Shown here in pieces: positions 47,431-58,870 of a DNA stretch of 64,000 nt. A program made the translations under genes and the position numbers. This DNA is from Ephydatia muelleri (lineage: Eukaryota > Porifera > Demospongiae > Spongillida > Spongillidae). A model generated the notes under the pieces. It was not told the origin of the DNA, did not search any database, and saw nothing but the letters and a program-made list of their open reading frames with translations. Position 1 is the stretch's first letter. The number at the start of each line of letters is the position of its first letter. The DNA lies in assembly GCA_013339895.1 (NCBI GenBank), contig JABACO010000013.1, positions 4,451,823 through 4,515,822 of the forward strand, in the 5' to 3' direction.

Positions 47431-47809
47431 GGGGACAGTGATAGGAAGGAGGGGACAGTGATGCGGAGCAAGGGGAAAGGTACAGCACAACCAAATGGCT
47501 GACCATCTCTGTTTTCCACATTGTCATGGTGTAGTCCTGAGTACCTTGGTGGCCCCCACCATTCTTACTGCAATGATGAATGTCAAAGGTGGGCCAGCCA
47601 ACAGGATTGATCCGCTCAGTGTAGGAATACAGGTAAAGATCTGAGTGTTGGGGAGAAGGTGGAGTGGGGTTGTGGTGTTTGGCATAGCAATAGTTAAAAA
47701 CAGCAGCACAAGCACATGTTGCAGAGGTACAAGATACCAACCATTACCCTGTACAAGCTTCAAAAGTCACTGCAAAGCTTAACCCCTTTACAACCCGATT
47801 CTAAAAGCA
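47431..47809. other. Intergenic between the hAT fragments and duplication copy C
   Basis: Short GA-rich tandem phrases (AGGAGGGGACAGTGATAGGA) near 47415-47475. No gene recognised. POLR2B intron 4 homology starts at about 47810. Confidence 0.4.
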
Positions 47810-49200
47810 CATTCTATTGCCTACATGGCATGTACATGGTTAAATTAAAAACTTACAAAGTCCGAATCACACCAACAATATAAGCAGGCACGAACAAAAA
47901 TGAATGTCTTATGCAGTACACCTGCAAAGGCATTAGTCCGGAAACACTCAGCATGCTACTGAACGCTATAGTTTCCGAACCCTTATGTAAGTGCTACAGC
48001 ATCACATCAACCCCATACTGTATACACAAACACACATACACAGTACACATGCAATGCACATGCACACACAGTCCCAAGCACCGGACGCAAAACTCACCGC
48101 CTCCATCATCTCAATGTCGCTAAAGTCATAGATGATGTGCTCCAGGATGTCCCTGTCAGACACGAACCCCAGGGCCCTGAACACGATCATAATGGGTATC
48201 TCCTGCCTGATGTAGGGCAGGGTCACCACGATCCTCTGCCCCATGGCGCTTTTCTTCACCCCCGTGCCCCCGCGGGCCAGCTGGCTCACCCACAGCGAGC
48301 TCACGGGGCAAGACGAGTTCTCGATGTAGGACCGTATCTCGGCCGTGAAGGCATACTTGGACTCCTTCTTGGAGAAGACGTACACTGTGTTGGTGGCCAT
48401 CTTTTCCTGCGCGATGAGCACTTTCTCTGAGCCGTTGATGACAAAGTACCCCCCGGGGTCCAGGGGGCACTCGTTGAGCTCCGTGAGGTCACGGTCGGTG
48501 AGTCCGTTGAGGAGGCAGTAGGTGGAGCGGAGCATGATGGGGATCTTGCCGATGAAGGCTTTTGGGTGCTGGTGTTCAACTGGGTCTTCGTCCTCTTTCA
48601 GAGTCGTCTTGGTGATGTCCACGTACAGGGGTGCTGAATAGCTGGTTGTGTTGGTGGAAGGTTGGGGGGGGGGGGGGGGGGGTATATGTGGGAAAGGCAA
48701 GTGGGTGAAAGTGATCAATACAATGTTGGTATAGAGACTGGACAACACTTGAATGGAAGAAGTGGGCAGGGCATCTTGTTGATGGATTGCTACGCATGGA
48801 ACCCTACCTCCCTCCAAGAGGGAAACAATGAAACCTAACCAAACCACTGAAACCAGTAGTGTGAATAATTCATCTAAGACCTGTTTTACACTGCAGCTTT
48901 GTATTTTAGCTTCGAAATGTATAAAATATACGTATGTTCATCTCATCCACACACCCAAGATACTTACGTGAGGTTCCTGAGCCTTGCTTCGTTCGGCATC
49001 AATGCCACTGGTGCACCATCTTTCTCCCAGTGCGTAGGTTTCGAAAGGTAGATCTGCTCAAACTTAATCGAGTACTTGGGCTTTACAGAAGGAAACGCAA
49101 GGGTGCTTTAATTAAAAATCGGGCGCCAGCCTTAATACTTACAGCCAACTTTTCGGAGTCATCGTATTGCATTTCTGCTTGCAGTTCAATAGGCGGAGTG

Positions 49201-50012
49201 GTTGTCCTTTAGTTTACCCCCCCCCCCCCCCCCACTTAACAACTTATTAACACCTTTCTTGTGTAACTAATTATATATTCATGACTTGAATGAATACACT
49301 TACGATAGAAGAATAGTAGCATAACACATTACGAGACGAATGAACTAGCAAACACAAATCAGTACATTACACTTGATATTGTTCAGCTATGTGCGTTATG
49401 ATGTGGCCAAAAGCGACTAGTCCACCAACCTTTCGTCGCCACATATACTCTGGTAGATATGTGTCAAAAAGCTGAGAGTTCATAGTCTTCTCCTCTCTCA
49501 TCATTCGCTTACACGCACTCCACATCCCTTCCACACCTTGAGTGTGGGCACCAGTGACAGGATCGACAAAGTGGAGAGAGTGGTTCACTGTCCTGTGTAC
49601 AACTCCAACGGTTGTGGGACAGTTGGCTGTATGCAGCCCATTCGTCGCTATATACAATGGTCCCGGGCCTTACGTGTGTAGCAATAATAGGGAGCAATGT
49701 TGCAGCATCACGACGAGGGACCTCCACCATAAAACTATCTCCGCTCCCTCTCTCCATGCCACCGAACACCCAATGGCCATCTACAACTCTGCCTCGGTTA
49801 TATTTCCTTTTTCCAAATTTGCTTTCATCGATCTCCACCTCTTTACCAGGGCCGCCAATAACCATCGGATGATCGAGAAAGTACTGGATGCATACATCGC
49901 GAACGAAATTAAACCAGTCAACTGCGGTAGCAGAGCTTATCTATATTGTTTGAGCATGTGCAATACCTTTAAGTGTCCAAAAATTGGTTATTGGGTACTG
50001 ACCTGTAGCTCA
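49201..50012. mobile_element. Merlin-like (IS1595/ISXO2-type) DNA transposon inserted in POLR2B exon 2 copy C
   Basis: Interrupts otherwise continuous exon sequence; the uninterrupted site is seen at 28912-28930 and in copy B. It contains a poly-C run at 49218-49233 and a transposase frame on the minus strand. I could not identify clear terminal inverted repeats or an 8-9 bp target duplication, so the ends may be eroded. Confidence 0.7.
49367..49944 (-). pseudogene. Merlin/ISXO2-like transposase, frameshifted
   Basis: Reads DWFNFVRDVCIQYFLDHP, IGGPGKEVEIDESKFGKRKY (first catalytic Asp), GHWVFGGMERGSG, then IVYSDEWAAYSQLSHN (second Asp). A one-base frame change near 49610-49625 is followed by VGVVHRTVNHSLHFVDP, VTGAHTQGVEGMWS and YMWRRKVGG to a stop. 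These blocks are typical of the ISXO2-like transposase domain that in animals belongs to the Merlin superfamily. The frame upstream of about 49944 ends at a stop or a possible splice acceptor (ATATAG). N-terminal zinc finger not seen. Confidence 0.75.
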
Positions 50013-50422
50013 TCCTCAACTATTCTTTGTACCGACATTTGGATGAACTCGTCGAAAGAGTCCTGCTGCTGGCGAACCAGACCCTTCTCGTCGAAGTAGG
50101 CGCTAATAATGATCCAGCAAGCTTCCTGCCAAAGATCTGGCGAGATCTCTTCAGCCTCTTCCTCTGCTTCATCTTCAAATGAAGCCCCTACGAACGCAAA
50201 AGCATGACACCGCGCACATGTAGCACATATTTGTACGGTCGTCAATGTCTAACAAAAGTGGTCAGATTCCAATGTTACACATCCCAATATCTTGAGTTTT
50301 ATACGCTTATAACAAGTCTGGTGTTCAGTTTGTAATCGTGTTTAACCTACCTCGATCGTAGTCCACCATAGTACTACTATTTTAAATAACGCGCACTAAA
50401 TAATACCGGATAATATATATAT

Positions 50423-50746
50423 TCTCGTACCCAGACCACGCTCCTGGGTACGTTTTGTTATATGCCATATGCTAGGTGTTTGTGTGCAAGTGGGGGGGAT
50501 GGGCAGCATCACCAACACTACCTACAAAGAGAGGACCACGATCCAATCATGGGCATGCTATACAACTTCCTTCCTCCATTGAACTGACATTAGTTAATCT
50601 GTGATACCCCTGTCCTCATCAACACATGCTATTTACTACAGAACACGTAGCCATTCCATTATGTTAATTAAAGAAGATTGTGTGCATACCTCCTGCATGT
50701 GCATTTTATGTGATAATGCATATGTAAACGTGGTCTGGGTACGAGA
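50423..50746. repeat. MITE with TIR TCTCGTACCCAGACCACG (copy C)
   Basis: Same insertion as 29312-29650. Its ends TCTCGTACCCAGACCACG and CGTGGTCTGGGTACGAGA are perfect complements here. Confidence 0.85.
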
Positions 50747-50872
50747 CTAGCTAAACTACTGGATTTGATAATCTACATGTATTCACTGAAGTTTCAAGAT
50801 TTAGTACACTTGGTGAACTGCATGCGCAATTATTTAAGATCGAATGTTAGTTTAGCTACTGGGATCAGTGAA

Positions 50873-50983
50873 ATTCCTTGTGTTGTACGGCCATAAAAGG
50901 ATCATATGGCATGTATCTTGAATAATTAATCATTCAAGTATACATGCCATATGATCCTTTTATGGCCGTACAACACAAGGAAT
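50873..50983. repeat. Near-perfect palindrome (copy C)
   Basis: Arms of about 50 bp starting ATTCCTTGTGTTGTACGGCC and ending with the complement. It is the better-preserved version of 29768-29900, between the POLR2B fragment and the triple HSP70. Confidence 0.9.
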
Positions 50984-51124
50984 TACCTTCGTTCACCACA
51001 TCCACCATGTACCAATATGATCATATTACAATAATTTACAAAGTAAATTCATACGAGTGATTTGACATAGAAAACAGAACTGACAGAATACATATACAGA
51101 ACATTGACATGAAAATGATTAGAA

Positions 51125-54100
51125 TCAATACACTTCCTCAATGGTAGGACCTTGACTCTTCTTGCCTCCACTCCCAGCACTCCCAGATGGACCTCCTGCC
51201 TGGTACAACTTTGTCATGATTGGCATGCACACCTTCTCCAGTTCCTTCTGCTTGTCCTCAAACTCTCCCTTCTCTGCTGTCTGGTTCCTGTCCAGCCAGC
51301 TGCTCACCTCACTCACTTTGTCCAATACCTTCTTCCTGTCCTCCTCGCTCAGTTTGCTCTTCACTGTCTCTTCCTCCATAGTGCTCTTCAATTGGAAGGC
51401 ATATCTCTCCAGCTGGTTCTTGGCTGCTATCTTGGCCTTGTGCTCCTCGTCTTGGGACTTGTACTTCTCTGCGTCCTTCACCATGCGCTCTATGTCGTCA
51501 GCACTCAGCCTTCCCTTGTCATTGGTGATGGTGACCTTGTTCTCCTTCCCCGTGCTCTTCTCCACCGGGCTCACATTCAGGATGCCGTTCCTGTCGATGT
51601 GAAAGGTCACTTCTATTTGAGGCACACCATGTGGAGCTGGAGGAATGTGGGTAAGTTCAAACTTCCCCAAAAGGTTGTTGTCTTTGGTCATGGCTCGCTC
51701 TCCCTCGTACACCTGGATCAACACCGATGTCTGGTTGTCAGAGTACGTGGTGAAGGTCTGGGTCTCCATCTTGGGTATGGTGGAGTTGCGCTTCAGCAGG
51801 GTTGTCATGACACAACCAGCTGTCTCGACCCCCAGGGAGAGAGGGATGACATCGAGGAGGAGGAGATCCTGGACCTCCCGGCTCTTGTCTCCACTCAAGA
51901 TGGCTGCCTGGACGGCTGCTCCGTACGCCACTGCCTCGTCAGGGTTGATGGACTTGTTCAGCTCCTTGCCATTGAAGAAGTCCTGCAGAAGCTTCTGGAC
52001 CTTGGGGATACGAGTTGACCCACCCACCAGCACAACCTCGTGGATCTGGGACTTGTCAAACTTGGCATCGCGAAGTGCCTTCTCCACTGGCTCCAGCATG
52101 CCTCTGAACAGGTCTGCGTTCAGCTCCTCAAAGTGGGCTCTGGTGATGGTGGTGTAGAAGTCGATGCCCTCAAAGAGGGAGTCAATCTCGATGTTGGCAT
52201 GGGCACTGGACGAGAGGATCCTCTTTGCTCGTTCGCAGGCAGTATGCAGACGTCTGACGGCCTTCGTGTTGCCAGACATGTCCTTCTTGTGCTTCTTCTT
52301 GAACTCCTGGATGAAGTGGTTCACTATTCTGTTGTCAAAGTCTTCTCCTCCAAGATGGGTGTCACCTGCCGTCGACTTCACCTCAAAGATGCCTTCCTCT
52401 ATGGTCAGGACGGACACATCAAAGGTTCCTCCTCCTAGGTCGAAGATGAGGATGTTCTGTTCGGCCTTCATCTTCTTTTCCAGTCCATAAGCGATAGCGG
52501 CAGCGGTAGGCTCGTTGATGATTCGCAGCACGTTCAGTCCTGCGATCACCCCGGCGTCCTTGGTGGCCTGGCGCTGCGAGTCGTTGAAGTAGGCGGGAAC
52601 CGTGACGACGGCATCGGTCACCACCGTGCCCAGGTAGGCCTCTGCCGTCTCCTTCATCTTGGTCAGCACCATGGACGAGATCTCCTCGGGGAAGAACGTC
52701 TTCGTCTCGCATTTGTACTCCACCTGGATCTTGGGACGGCCGCCTTCGTTGATGACGGTGAAGGGCCAGTGCTTCAAGTTGGCTTGGATGGTGGGGTCGT
52801 CGAACCTTCTCCCGATCATCCGCTTGGCGTCGAACACCGTGTTGTTGGGGTTCATGGCCACCTGGTTCTTGGCGGCGTCTCCGATGAGACGCTCGGTGTC
52901 GGTGAAGGCCACGTAGCTAGGAGTGGTGCGGTTGCCCTGGTCGTTGGCGATGATTTCCACCTTGCCGTGCTGGAAGACGCCCACGCAGGAGTAGGTCGTT
53001 CCGAGGTCGATTCCGATGGCGGGAGCCGTCAATTTTGACATTTTGGATTCCTTCGCTTTCTTAAACTCTCCCTTCTCTGCTGTCTGGTTCCTGTCCAGCC
53101 AGCTGCTCACCTCACTCATATTGTCCAATACATTCTTCCTGTCCTCCTCGCTCAGTTTTCTCTTCAGTGTCTCTTTCTCCATTATGCTCTTCAATTGGAA
53201 GGCATAACTCTCCAGCTGGTTCTTGGCTGCTATCTTGGCCTTGTGCTCCTCGTCTTGATACTTGTACTTCTCTGCGTCCTTCACCATGCGCTCTATGTCG
53301 TCAGCACTCAGCCTTCCCTTGTCGTTGGTGATGGTGACCGTGTTCTCCTTCCCAGTGCTCTTCTCCACCGCGCTCACGTTCAGGATGCCGTTCCTGTCGA
53401 TGTCAAAGGTCACTTCTATTTGAGGCACACCACGTGGAGCTGGAGGAATGTGGGTAAGTTCAAACTTCCCCAAAAGGTTGTTGTCTTTGGTCATGGCTCG
53501 CTCTCCCTCGTACACCTGGATCAACACCGATGTCTGGTTGTCAGAGTAGGTGGTGAAGGTCTGGGTCTCCTTCTTGGGTATGATGGTGTTGCACTTCAGC
53601 AGGGTTGTCATGACACCACCAGCTATCTCAAGACCAATTGAGAGAGGGATGACATCGAGGAGGAGGAAATCCTGGACCTCCCGGCTCTTGTCTCCACTCA
53701 AGATGGCTGCCTGGACGGCTGCTCCGTACGCCACTGCCTCGTCAGGGTTGATGGTCTTGTTCAGCCCCTTGCCATTGAAAAAGTCCTGCAGAAGCTTCTG
53801 GACCTTTGGGATACGAGTTGACCCACCCACCAGCACAACCTCGTGGATCTGGGATTTGTCAAACTTGGCATCGCGAAGTGCCTTCTCCACTGGCTCCAGC
53901 ATGCCTCTGAACAGGGCTGCGTTCAGCTCCTCAAAGTGGGCTCTGGTGATGGTGGTGTAGAAGTCGATGCCCTCAAAGAGGGAGTCAATCTCGATGCTGG
54001 CCTGGGCATTGGACGAGAGGATCCTCTTTGCTCGTTCGCAGGCAGTATGCAGACGTCTGACGGCCTTCGTGTTGCCAGACATGTCCTTCTTGTGCTTCTT

Positions 54101-56653
54101 CTTGAACTCCTGGATGAAGTGGTTCACTATTCTGTTGTCAAAGTCTTCTCCTCCAAGATGGGTGTCACCTGCCGTTGACTTCACCTCAAAGATGCCTTCC
54201 TCTATGGTCAGGACGGACACATCAAAGGTTCCTCCTCCTAGGTCGAAGATGAGGATGTTCTGTTCGGCCTTCAGCTTCTTGTCCAGTCCGTAGGCAATGG
54301 CGGCGGCGGTAGGCTCGTTGATGATTCGCAGCACGTTCAGTCCTGCGATCACCCCGGCGTCCTTGGTGGCCTGGCGCTGCGAGTCGTTGAAGTAGGCGGG
54401 AACCGTGATGACGGCATCGGTCACCACCGTGCCCAGGTAGGCCTCTGCCGTCTCCTTCATCTTGGTCAGCACCATGGACGAGACCTCCTCGGGGAAGAAC
54501 GTCTTCGTCTCGCATTTGTACTCCACCTGGATCTTGGGACGGCCGCCTTCGTTGATGACGGTGAAGGGCCAGTGCTTCAAGTTGGCTTGGATGGTAGGGT
54601 CGTCGAACCTTCTCCCGATCATCCGCTTGGCGTTGAACACCGTGTTGTTGGGGTTCATGGCCACCTGGTTCTTGGCGGCGTCTCCGATGAGACGCTCGGT
54701 GTCGGTGAAGGCCACGTAGCTAGGAGTGGTGCGGTTGCCCTGGTCGTTGGCAATGATTTCCACCTTGCCGTGCTGGAAGACGCCCACGCAGGAGTAGGTC
54801 GTTCCGAGGTCGATTCCGATGGCGGGAGCCGTCAATTTTGACATTTTGGATTCCTTCGCTTTCTTAAACTCTCCCTTCTCTGCTGTCTGGTTCCTGTCCA
54901 GCCAGCTGCTCACCTCACTCACTTTGTCCAATACATTCTTCCTGTCCTCCTCGCTCAGTTTTCTCTTCACTGTCTCTTTCTCCATTATGCTCTTCAATTG
55001 GAAGGCATAACTCTCCAGCTGGTTCTTGGCTGCTATCTTGGCCTTGTGCTCCTCGTCTTGGGACTTGTACTTCTCTGCGTCCTTCACCATGCGCTCTATG
55101 TCGTCAGCACTCAGCCTTCCCTTGTCGTTGGTGATGGTGACCTTGTTCTCCTTCCCAGTGCTCTTCTCCACCGTGCTCACGTTCAGGATGCCGTTCCTGT
55201 CGATGTCAAAGGTCACTTCTATTTGAGGCACACCACGTGGAGCTGGAGGAATGTGGGTAAGTTCAAACTTCCCCAAAAGGTTGTTGTCTTTGGTCATGGC
55301 TCGCTCTCCCTCGTACACCTGGATCAACACCGATGTCTGGTTGTCAGAGTAGGTGGTGAAGGTCTGGGTCTCTTTCTTCCACAAGGGTATGGTGGAGTTG
55401 CGCTTCAGCAGGGTTGTCATGACACCACCAGCTGTCTCGATCCCCAGGGAGAGAGGGATGACATCGAGGAGGAGGAGATCCTGGACCTCCCGGCTCTTGT
55501 CTCCACTCAAGATGGCTGCCTGGACGGCTGCTCCGTACGCCACTGCCTCGTCAGGGTTGATGGACTTGTTCAGCTCCTTGCCATTGAAGAAGTCCTGCAG
55601 AAGCTTCTGGACCTTGGGGATACGAGTTGACCCACCCACCAGCACAACCTCGTGGATCTGGGACTTGTCAAACTTGGCATCGCGAAGTGCCTTCTCCACT
55701 GGCTCCAGCATGCCTCTGAACAGGTCTGCGTTCAGCTCCTCAAAGTGGGCTCTGGTGATGGTGGTGTAGAAGTCGATGCCCTCAAAGAGGGAGTCAATCT
55801 CGATGCTGGCCTGGGCACTGGACGAGAGGATCCTCTTTGCTTGTTCGCAGGCAGTATGCAGACGTCTGACGGCCTTCGTGTTGCCAGACATGTCCTTCTT
55901 GTGCTTCTTTTTGAACTCCTGGATGAAGTGGTTCACTATTCTGTTGTCAAAGTCTTCTCCTCCAAGATGGGTGTCACCTGCCGTTGACTTCACCTCAAAC
56001 AAGTTTTCCTCTATGGTCAGGACGGACACATCAAAGGTTCCTCCTCCTAGGTCGAAGATGACGATGTTCTGTTCGGCCTTCAGCTTCTTGTCCAGTCCGT
56101 AGGCAATGGCGGCCGCAGTAGGCTCGTTGATGATTCGCAGCACGTTCAGTCCCGCGATCACCCCGGCGTCCTTGGTGGCCTGGCGCTGCGAGTTGTTGAA
56201 GTAGGCGGGAACCGTGATGACGGCATCGGTCACCACCGTGCCCAGGTAGGCCTCTGCCGTCTCCTTCATCTTGGTCAGCACCATGGACGAGACCTCCTCG
56301 GGGAAGAACGTCTTCGTCTCGCATTTGTACTCCACCTGGATCTTGGGACGGCCGCCTTCGTTGATGACGGTGAAGGGCCAGTGCTTCAAGTTGGCTTGGA
56401 TGGTGGGGTCGTCGAACCTTCTCCCGATCATCCGCTTGGCGTTGAACACCGTGTTGTTGGGGTTCATGGCCACCTGGTTCTTGGCGGCGTCTCCGATGAG
56501 ACGCTCGGTGTCGGTGAAGGCCACGTAGCTAGGAGTGGTGCGGTTGCCCTGGTCGTTGGCGATGATTTCCACCTTGCCGTGCTGGAAGACGCCCACGCAG
56601 GAGTAGGTCGTTCCGAGGTCGATTCCGATGGCGGGAGCCTTCGATTTTGACAT
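51125..56653 (-). CDS. Triple HSP70: three HSP70 units fused in one open frame
   Basis: One uninterrupted frame of 1,842 codons from ATG 56653 ([18 protein letters not shown]). Unit 1 is residues 1-603; unit 2 starts at residue 604 (Met codon at 54844, [10 protein letters not shown]); unit 3 starts at residue 1205 (Met codon at 53041) and runs to the end. Each unit keeps [22 protein letters not shown] and [11 protein letters not shown], the interdomain linker (LLLLDV; FLLLDV in unit 2) and the beta-sandwich. Units 1 and 2 stop in the lid at NQTAEKGEF and continue KKAKESK into the next Met, so they lack the distal lid and EEVD. Unit 3 has the full lid, a short Gly-rich tail and ends EEVY instead of EEVD. 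A TATA box is retained upstream; the heat-shock element of copy A is missing. Long open frame with conserved ATPase motifs in all three units suggests recent origin or selection. Whether it is expressed as one protein is unknown. Confidence 0.9.
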   Translation of the reverse strand: MSKSKAPAIGIDLGTTYSCVGVFQHGKVEIIANDQGNRTTPSYVAFTDTERLIGDAAKNQVAMNPNNTVFNAKRMIGRRFDDPTIQANLKHWPFTVINEGGRPKIQVEYKCETKTFFPEEVSSMVLTKMKETAEAYLGTVVTDAVITVPAYFNNSQRQATKDAGVIAGLNVLRIINEPTAAAIAYGLDKKLKAEQNIVIFDLGGGTFDVSVLTIEENLFEVKSTAGDTHLGGEDFDNRIVNHFIQEFKKKHKKDMSGNTKAVRRLHTACEQAKRILSSSAQASIEIDSLFEGIDFYTTITRAHFEELNADLFRGMLEPVEKALRDAKFDKSQIHEVVLVGGSTRIPKVQKLLQDFFNGKELNKSINPDEAVAYGAAVQAAILSGDKSREVQDLLLLDVIPLSLGIETAGGVMTTLLKRNSTIPLWKKETQTFTTYSDNQTSVLIQVYEGERAMTKDNNLLGKFELTHIPPAPRGVPQIEVTFDIDRNGILNVSTVEKSTGKENKVTITNDKGRLSADDIERMVKDAEKYKSQDEEHKAKIAAKNQLESYAFQLKSIMEKETVKRKLSEEDRKNVLDKVSEVSSWLDRNQTAEKGEFKKAKESKMSKLTAPAIGIDLGTTYSCVGVFQHGKVEIIANDQGNRTTPSYVAFTDTERLIGDAAKNQVAMNPNNTVFNAKRMIGRRFDDPTIQANLKHWPFTVINEGGRPKIQVEYKCETKTFFPEEVSSMVLTKMKETAEAYLGTVVTDAVITVPAYFNDSQRQATKDAGVIAGLNVLRIINEPTAAAIAYGLDKKLKAEQNILIFDLGGGTFDVSVLTIEEGIFEVKSTAGDTHLGGEDFDNRIVNHFIQEFKKKHKKDMSGNTKAVRRLHTACERAKRILSSNAQASIEIDSLFEGIDFYTTITRAHFEELNAALFRGMLEPVEKALRDAKFDKSQIHEVVLVGGSTRIPKVQKLLQDFFNGKGLNKTINPDEAVAYGAAVQAAILSGDKSREVQDFLLLDVIPLSIGLEIAGGVMTTLLKCNTIIPKKETQTFTTYSDNQTSVLIQVYEGERAMTKDNNLLGKFELTHIPPAPRGVPQIEVTFDIDRNGILNVSAVEKSTGKENTVTITNDKGRLSADDIERMVKDAEKYKYQDEEHKAKIAAKNQLESYAFQLKSIMEKETLKRKLSEEDRKNVLDNMSEVSSWLDRNQTAEKGEFKKAKESKMSKLTAPAIGIDLGTTYSCVGVFQHGKVEIIANDQGNRTTPSYVAFTDTERLIGDAAKNQVAMNPNNTVFDAKRMIGRRFDDPTIQANLKHWPFTVINEGGRPKIQVEYKCETKTFFPEEISSMVLTKMKETAEAYLGTVVTDAVVTVPAYFNDSQRQATKDAGVIAGLNVLRIINEPTAAAIAYGLEKKMKAEQNILIFDLGGGTFDVSVLTIEEGIFEVKSTAGDTHLGGEDFDNRIVNHFIQEFKKKHKKDMSGNTKAVRRLHTACERAKRILSSSAHANIEIDSLFEGIDFYTTITRAHFEELNADLFRGMLEPVEKALRDAKFDKSQIHEVVLVGGSTRIPKVQKLLQDFFNGKELNKSINPDEAVAYGAAVQAAILSGDKSREVQDLLLLDVIPLSLGVETAGCVMTTLLKRNSTIPKMETQTFTTYSDNQTSVLIQVYEGERAMTKDNNLLGKFELTHIPPAPHGVPQIEVTFHIDRNGILNVSPVEKSTGKENKVTITNDKGRLSADDIERMVKDAEKYKSQDEEHKAKIAAKNQLERYAFQLKSTMEEETVKSKLSEEDRKKVLDKVSEVSSWLDRNQTAEKGEFEDKQKELEKVCMPIMTKLYQAGGPSGSAGSGGKKSQGPTIEEVY

Positions 56654-56737
56654 TTTGGATTCCTTCGCTTTCTTCTGCTGCACACACTTGTGTCTCTCTC
56701 TGTGACTTGAACATGATTGGAACGATCGGTCAGTTTA

Positions 56738-56743
56738 TTTATA
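56738..56743 (-). promoter_or_regulatory. TATA box of the triple HSP70
   Basis: TATAAA on the minus strand, 85 nt before the ATG at 56653, at the same place as in copy A. The heat-shock element next to it in copy A is deleted here (around 56757-56772). Confidence 0.6.
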
Positions 56744-56871
56744 TTTCAGAGATCAAGATGATTCACAGTGCAGTGCGTTTGACGCCATTATGATTATGCT
56801 ATAGTTATAATTATTTTTCAGTCATGTGTACGTAATTCATATCGGATAATTAGCTTATCGCTTAAACGATT

Positions 56872-57561
56872 CAGGGGCGTATTTAGGGGGGGGGGGGGGG
56901 GGGGCCTCGGGCACCCCCCCCCCGTCTCAAGAATGAATACAATTAATGGATGAATACAATTAACAACGACAATTAAATCAGAATCATGTGCACTTCCCCT
57001 GTCACATGCTCAGCGGAAAGGTCGTTTAGTGGGCTAAAGCGGATAAAGACAGCTTTTCGCTCATGCATGACAACTGAGAGGCTATCCGGACTTTCACTTC
57101 TACATATACACCGTGACATTCCTGTTGATGTACCCAGAGATAATGTTATCTCTGATGTACCAGAAGCGATTGATGAATTCGCTCGGCGCCACCCTCGGCG
57201 ATTGCAATTAGTAGACATTCTTGCCGATTGAACTGATCAAATCCATGTACCACATTATGATATGTATGCGCCTGCACAGTATTAAAGTTGCAAATGCCAG
57301 AGCGCTTGCTGATCAGTATTAACAACATACTTAGAAGATCATTTAGCTTGCTAAAGCGGATGAAGAGGCTATACGGCGGCTTCTGCAGTGCTCGGCTCCT
57401 TGGCGATTGCAGATATTCTTACCGATTTAACGTACTTCGCATTAAACGCTGTTGTATATTCTGTTAAGCTGCTAAATAATACTGCTGTGTGGGCGTGGTC
57501 GCTAAACATTTCGCGCGCGCGTCTCAGCATCCCCCTCCTGCACATTCTGGATACGCGCCTG
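56872..57561. mobile_element. hAT-type element with transposase C-terminal fragment
   Basis: The left end CAGGGGCGTATTTAG and the right end CTGGATACGCGCCTG are imperfect complements. Poly-G and poly-C runs follow the left end. A plus-strand frame at 56986-57231 reads CSAERSFSGLKRIKTAFRSC, TTERLSGLSLLHIH and IDEFARRHPRRLQL, the hAT dimerisation region. It interrupts the duplicated upstream flank; copy A has the empty site near 32264-32276. Confidence 0.75.
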
Positions 57562-57591
57562 AGTCGATCGATCGACTCGTACATCCAGAGA

Positions 57592-57880
57592 GGGATCGTT
57601 TCCGCGAAAAGGGACCTAACGCATGTTTTTTTTTTCAAGATTTCAATTTTTTATATATTCTAGAATTCTAGAAGTCTGAAATGTCCTCTACAGATTGCTT
57701 TTTACGTACTGAGAATCGTAGTATCTGTCATGGAGTTGTAAGGCTCTGAATCTTTAATTAGACATACATTTCAACGCAGGCGTTATACTTTTATTGCGCG
57801 TACTGGAAATTTTATAATGTATGCGTTAGCATAGATAATATATGGCGTTAGGTCCCTTTTCGCGGAAACCGGCGATCCCA
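57592..57880. repeat. MITE, copy 3 of 3 (TIR GGGATCG..CGATCCC) upstream of the triple HSP70
   Basis: Orthologous insertion to 32278-32534, with ends GGGATCGTTTCCGCGAAAAG and CGCGGAAACCGGCGATCCCA. It carries a small AT-rich length change near its right end (TAGCATAGATAATATATGGC). Confidence 0.9.
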
Positions 57881-58139
57881 TATATAAATAATATAAGCAG
57901 AAAAGATAGCATACTGAATTATTGTTTGGTTCAATCTTTCACACAACTGATTAGAATGCGGACAATAAGCTCGATGATCGAGTTTGAATTTTTAACAGAG
58001 GCAACCTATGATCAATGATATCCTCAGCATTGTAACCCATCACATAGAACAAACCTGAGCTGTACCAATCATGTAACTGCCCATCTGCTATACTGACCAT
58101 CCATCTGCAGTAATTGCATAAAGTATGCACATGAACAGT

Positions 58140-58410
58140 AAGCCAAATAGTCACTTGGCTATCTCGTTGGTTAACTCCCTGCCTTGGTCTGTAATTGTAT
58201 CCGATCCTCCAAAGTGACAGCACAAGGAATAAAATAATTGTGCCACAGCTCTACCCTCTCCGGTAAACAGTACCATGCAATCTCGCATCTGCTCCCACGT
58301 ACAGCAGAACGTCGTTCGAATTCTGTCTTTGCGATAAATTGAAGGTTTTCGTATCAGCCACTGGTTTCTTCGCTTCTGTACGTGTAGGGTACGTTGTAAT
58401 GCATGTAATT
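58140..58410 (-). mobile_element. Integrase-core-like fragment (copy C)
   Basis: Duplicate of 32773-33030 reading AQLFYSLCCHFGGSDTITDQ and GRELTNEI. It is bounded on the right by a poly-G run at 58438-58460. Confidence 0.5.
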
Positions 58411-58555
58411 CAAGATACTCACATACATTGCATAGTGGGGGGGGGGGGGGGGGGGGGGGGAATAGAAACCGAGGTATATAGGGCACCGAGAATTAAACCA
58501 TGCAGGGTGAAGTGAAACAATAGAAAATATTATGCAAACCAGGATGGATTAGAGA

Positions 58556-58870
58556 AACCATCTGCTAGTCCAAGCCTACCATCTGCTAGTCCAAGCCTAT
58601 CATTTTGCTAGTCCAAGCCTACCATTTGCTAGGCCAAGCCTATCATTTTGCTAGTCCAAGCCTACCATCTGCTAGTCCAAGCCTATCATTTTGCTAGTCC
58701 AAGCCTACCATCTGCTAGTCCAAGCCTATCATTTTGCTAGTCCAAGCCTACCATCTGCTAGTCCAAGCCTATCATTTTGCTAGTCCAAGCCTATCATTTG
58801 CTAGTCCAAGCCTACCATCTGCTGGGCCAAACCTATTATCTGCTAGTCCAAGCATACCATCTGTTGGTCC
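58556..58870. repeat. 21-22-bp minisatellite (TGCTAGTCCAAGCCTACCAT)n
   Basis: About 14 units alternating ...CTACCATCTGCTAGTCCAAG and ...CTATCATTTTGCTAGTCCAAG. Copy A has only about three units at 33796-33880, so the array expanded after duplication. Confidence 0.9.

Larger units (their letters stand above)
48098..50369 (-). pseudogene. POLR2B partial duplicate (copy C), exons 1-4, exon 2 interrupted by a transposon
   Basis: Exon equivalents: 50351-50369 (start codon intact), exon 2 in two pieces 50013-50187 and 49143-49200, 48968-49080, and 48098-48641 (full 544 nt, in frame). A Merlin-like element of about 812 bp splits exon 2 after GGCGGAGT. Missense changes include Leu to Gln in VRQQQDSF and Arg to Cys in ENSSCPVSS. 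Exons 5-23 are absent, so no polymerase subunit can be made. Confidence 0.9.

Noticed and set aside
49542..50099. 185-codon plus-strand frame spanning the Merlin-like element and POLR2B exon 2
   Set aside because: Antisense to the transposase and to the POLR2B fragment; a chance join across an insertion boundary.
58556..58870. CRISPR-like array of regular repeats
   Set aside because: Units abut without unique spacers, and the genome is eukaryotic. It is a minisatellite, as are 24960-25485 and 25926-26300.
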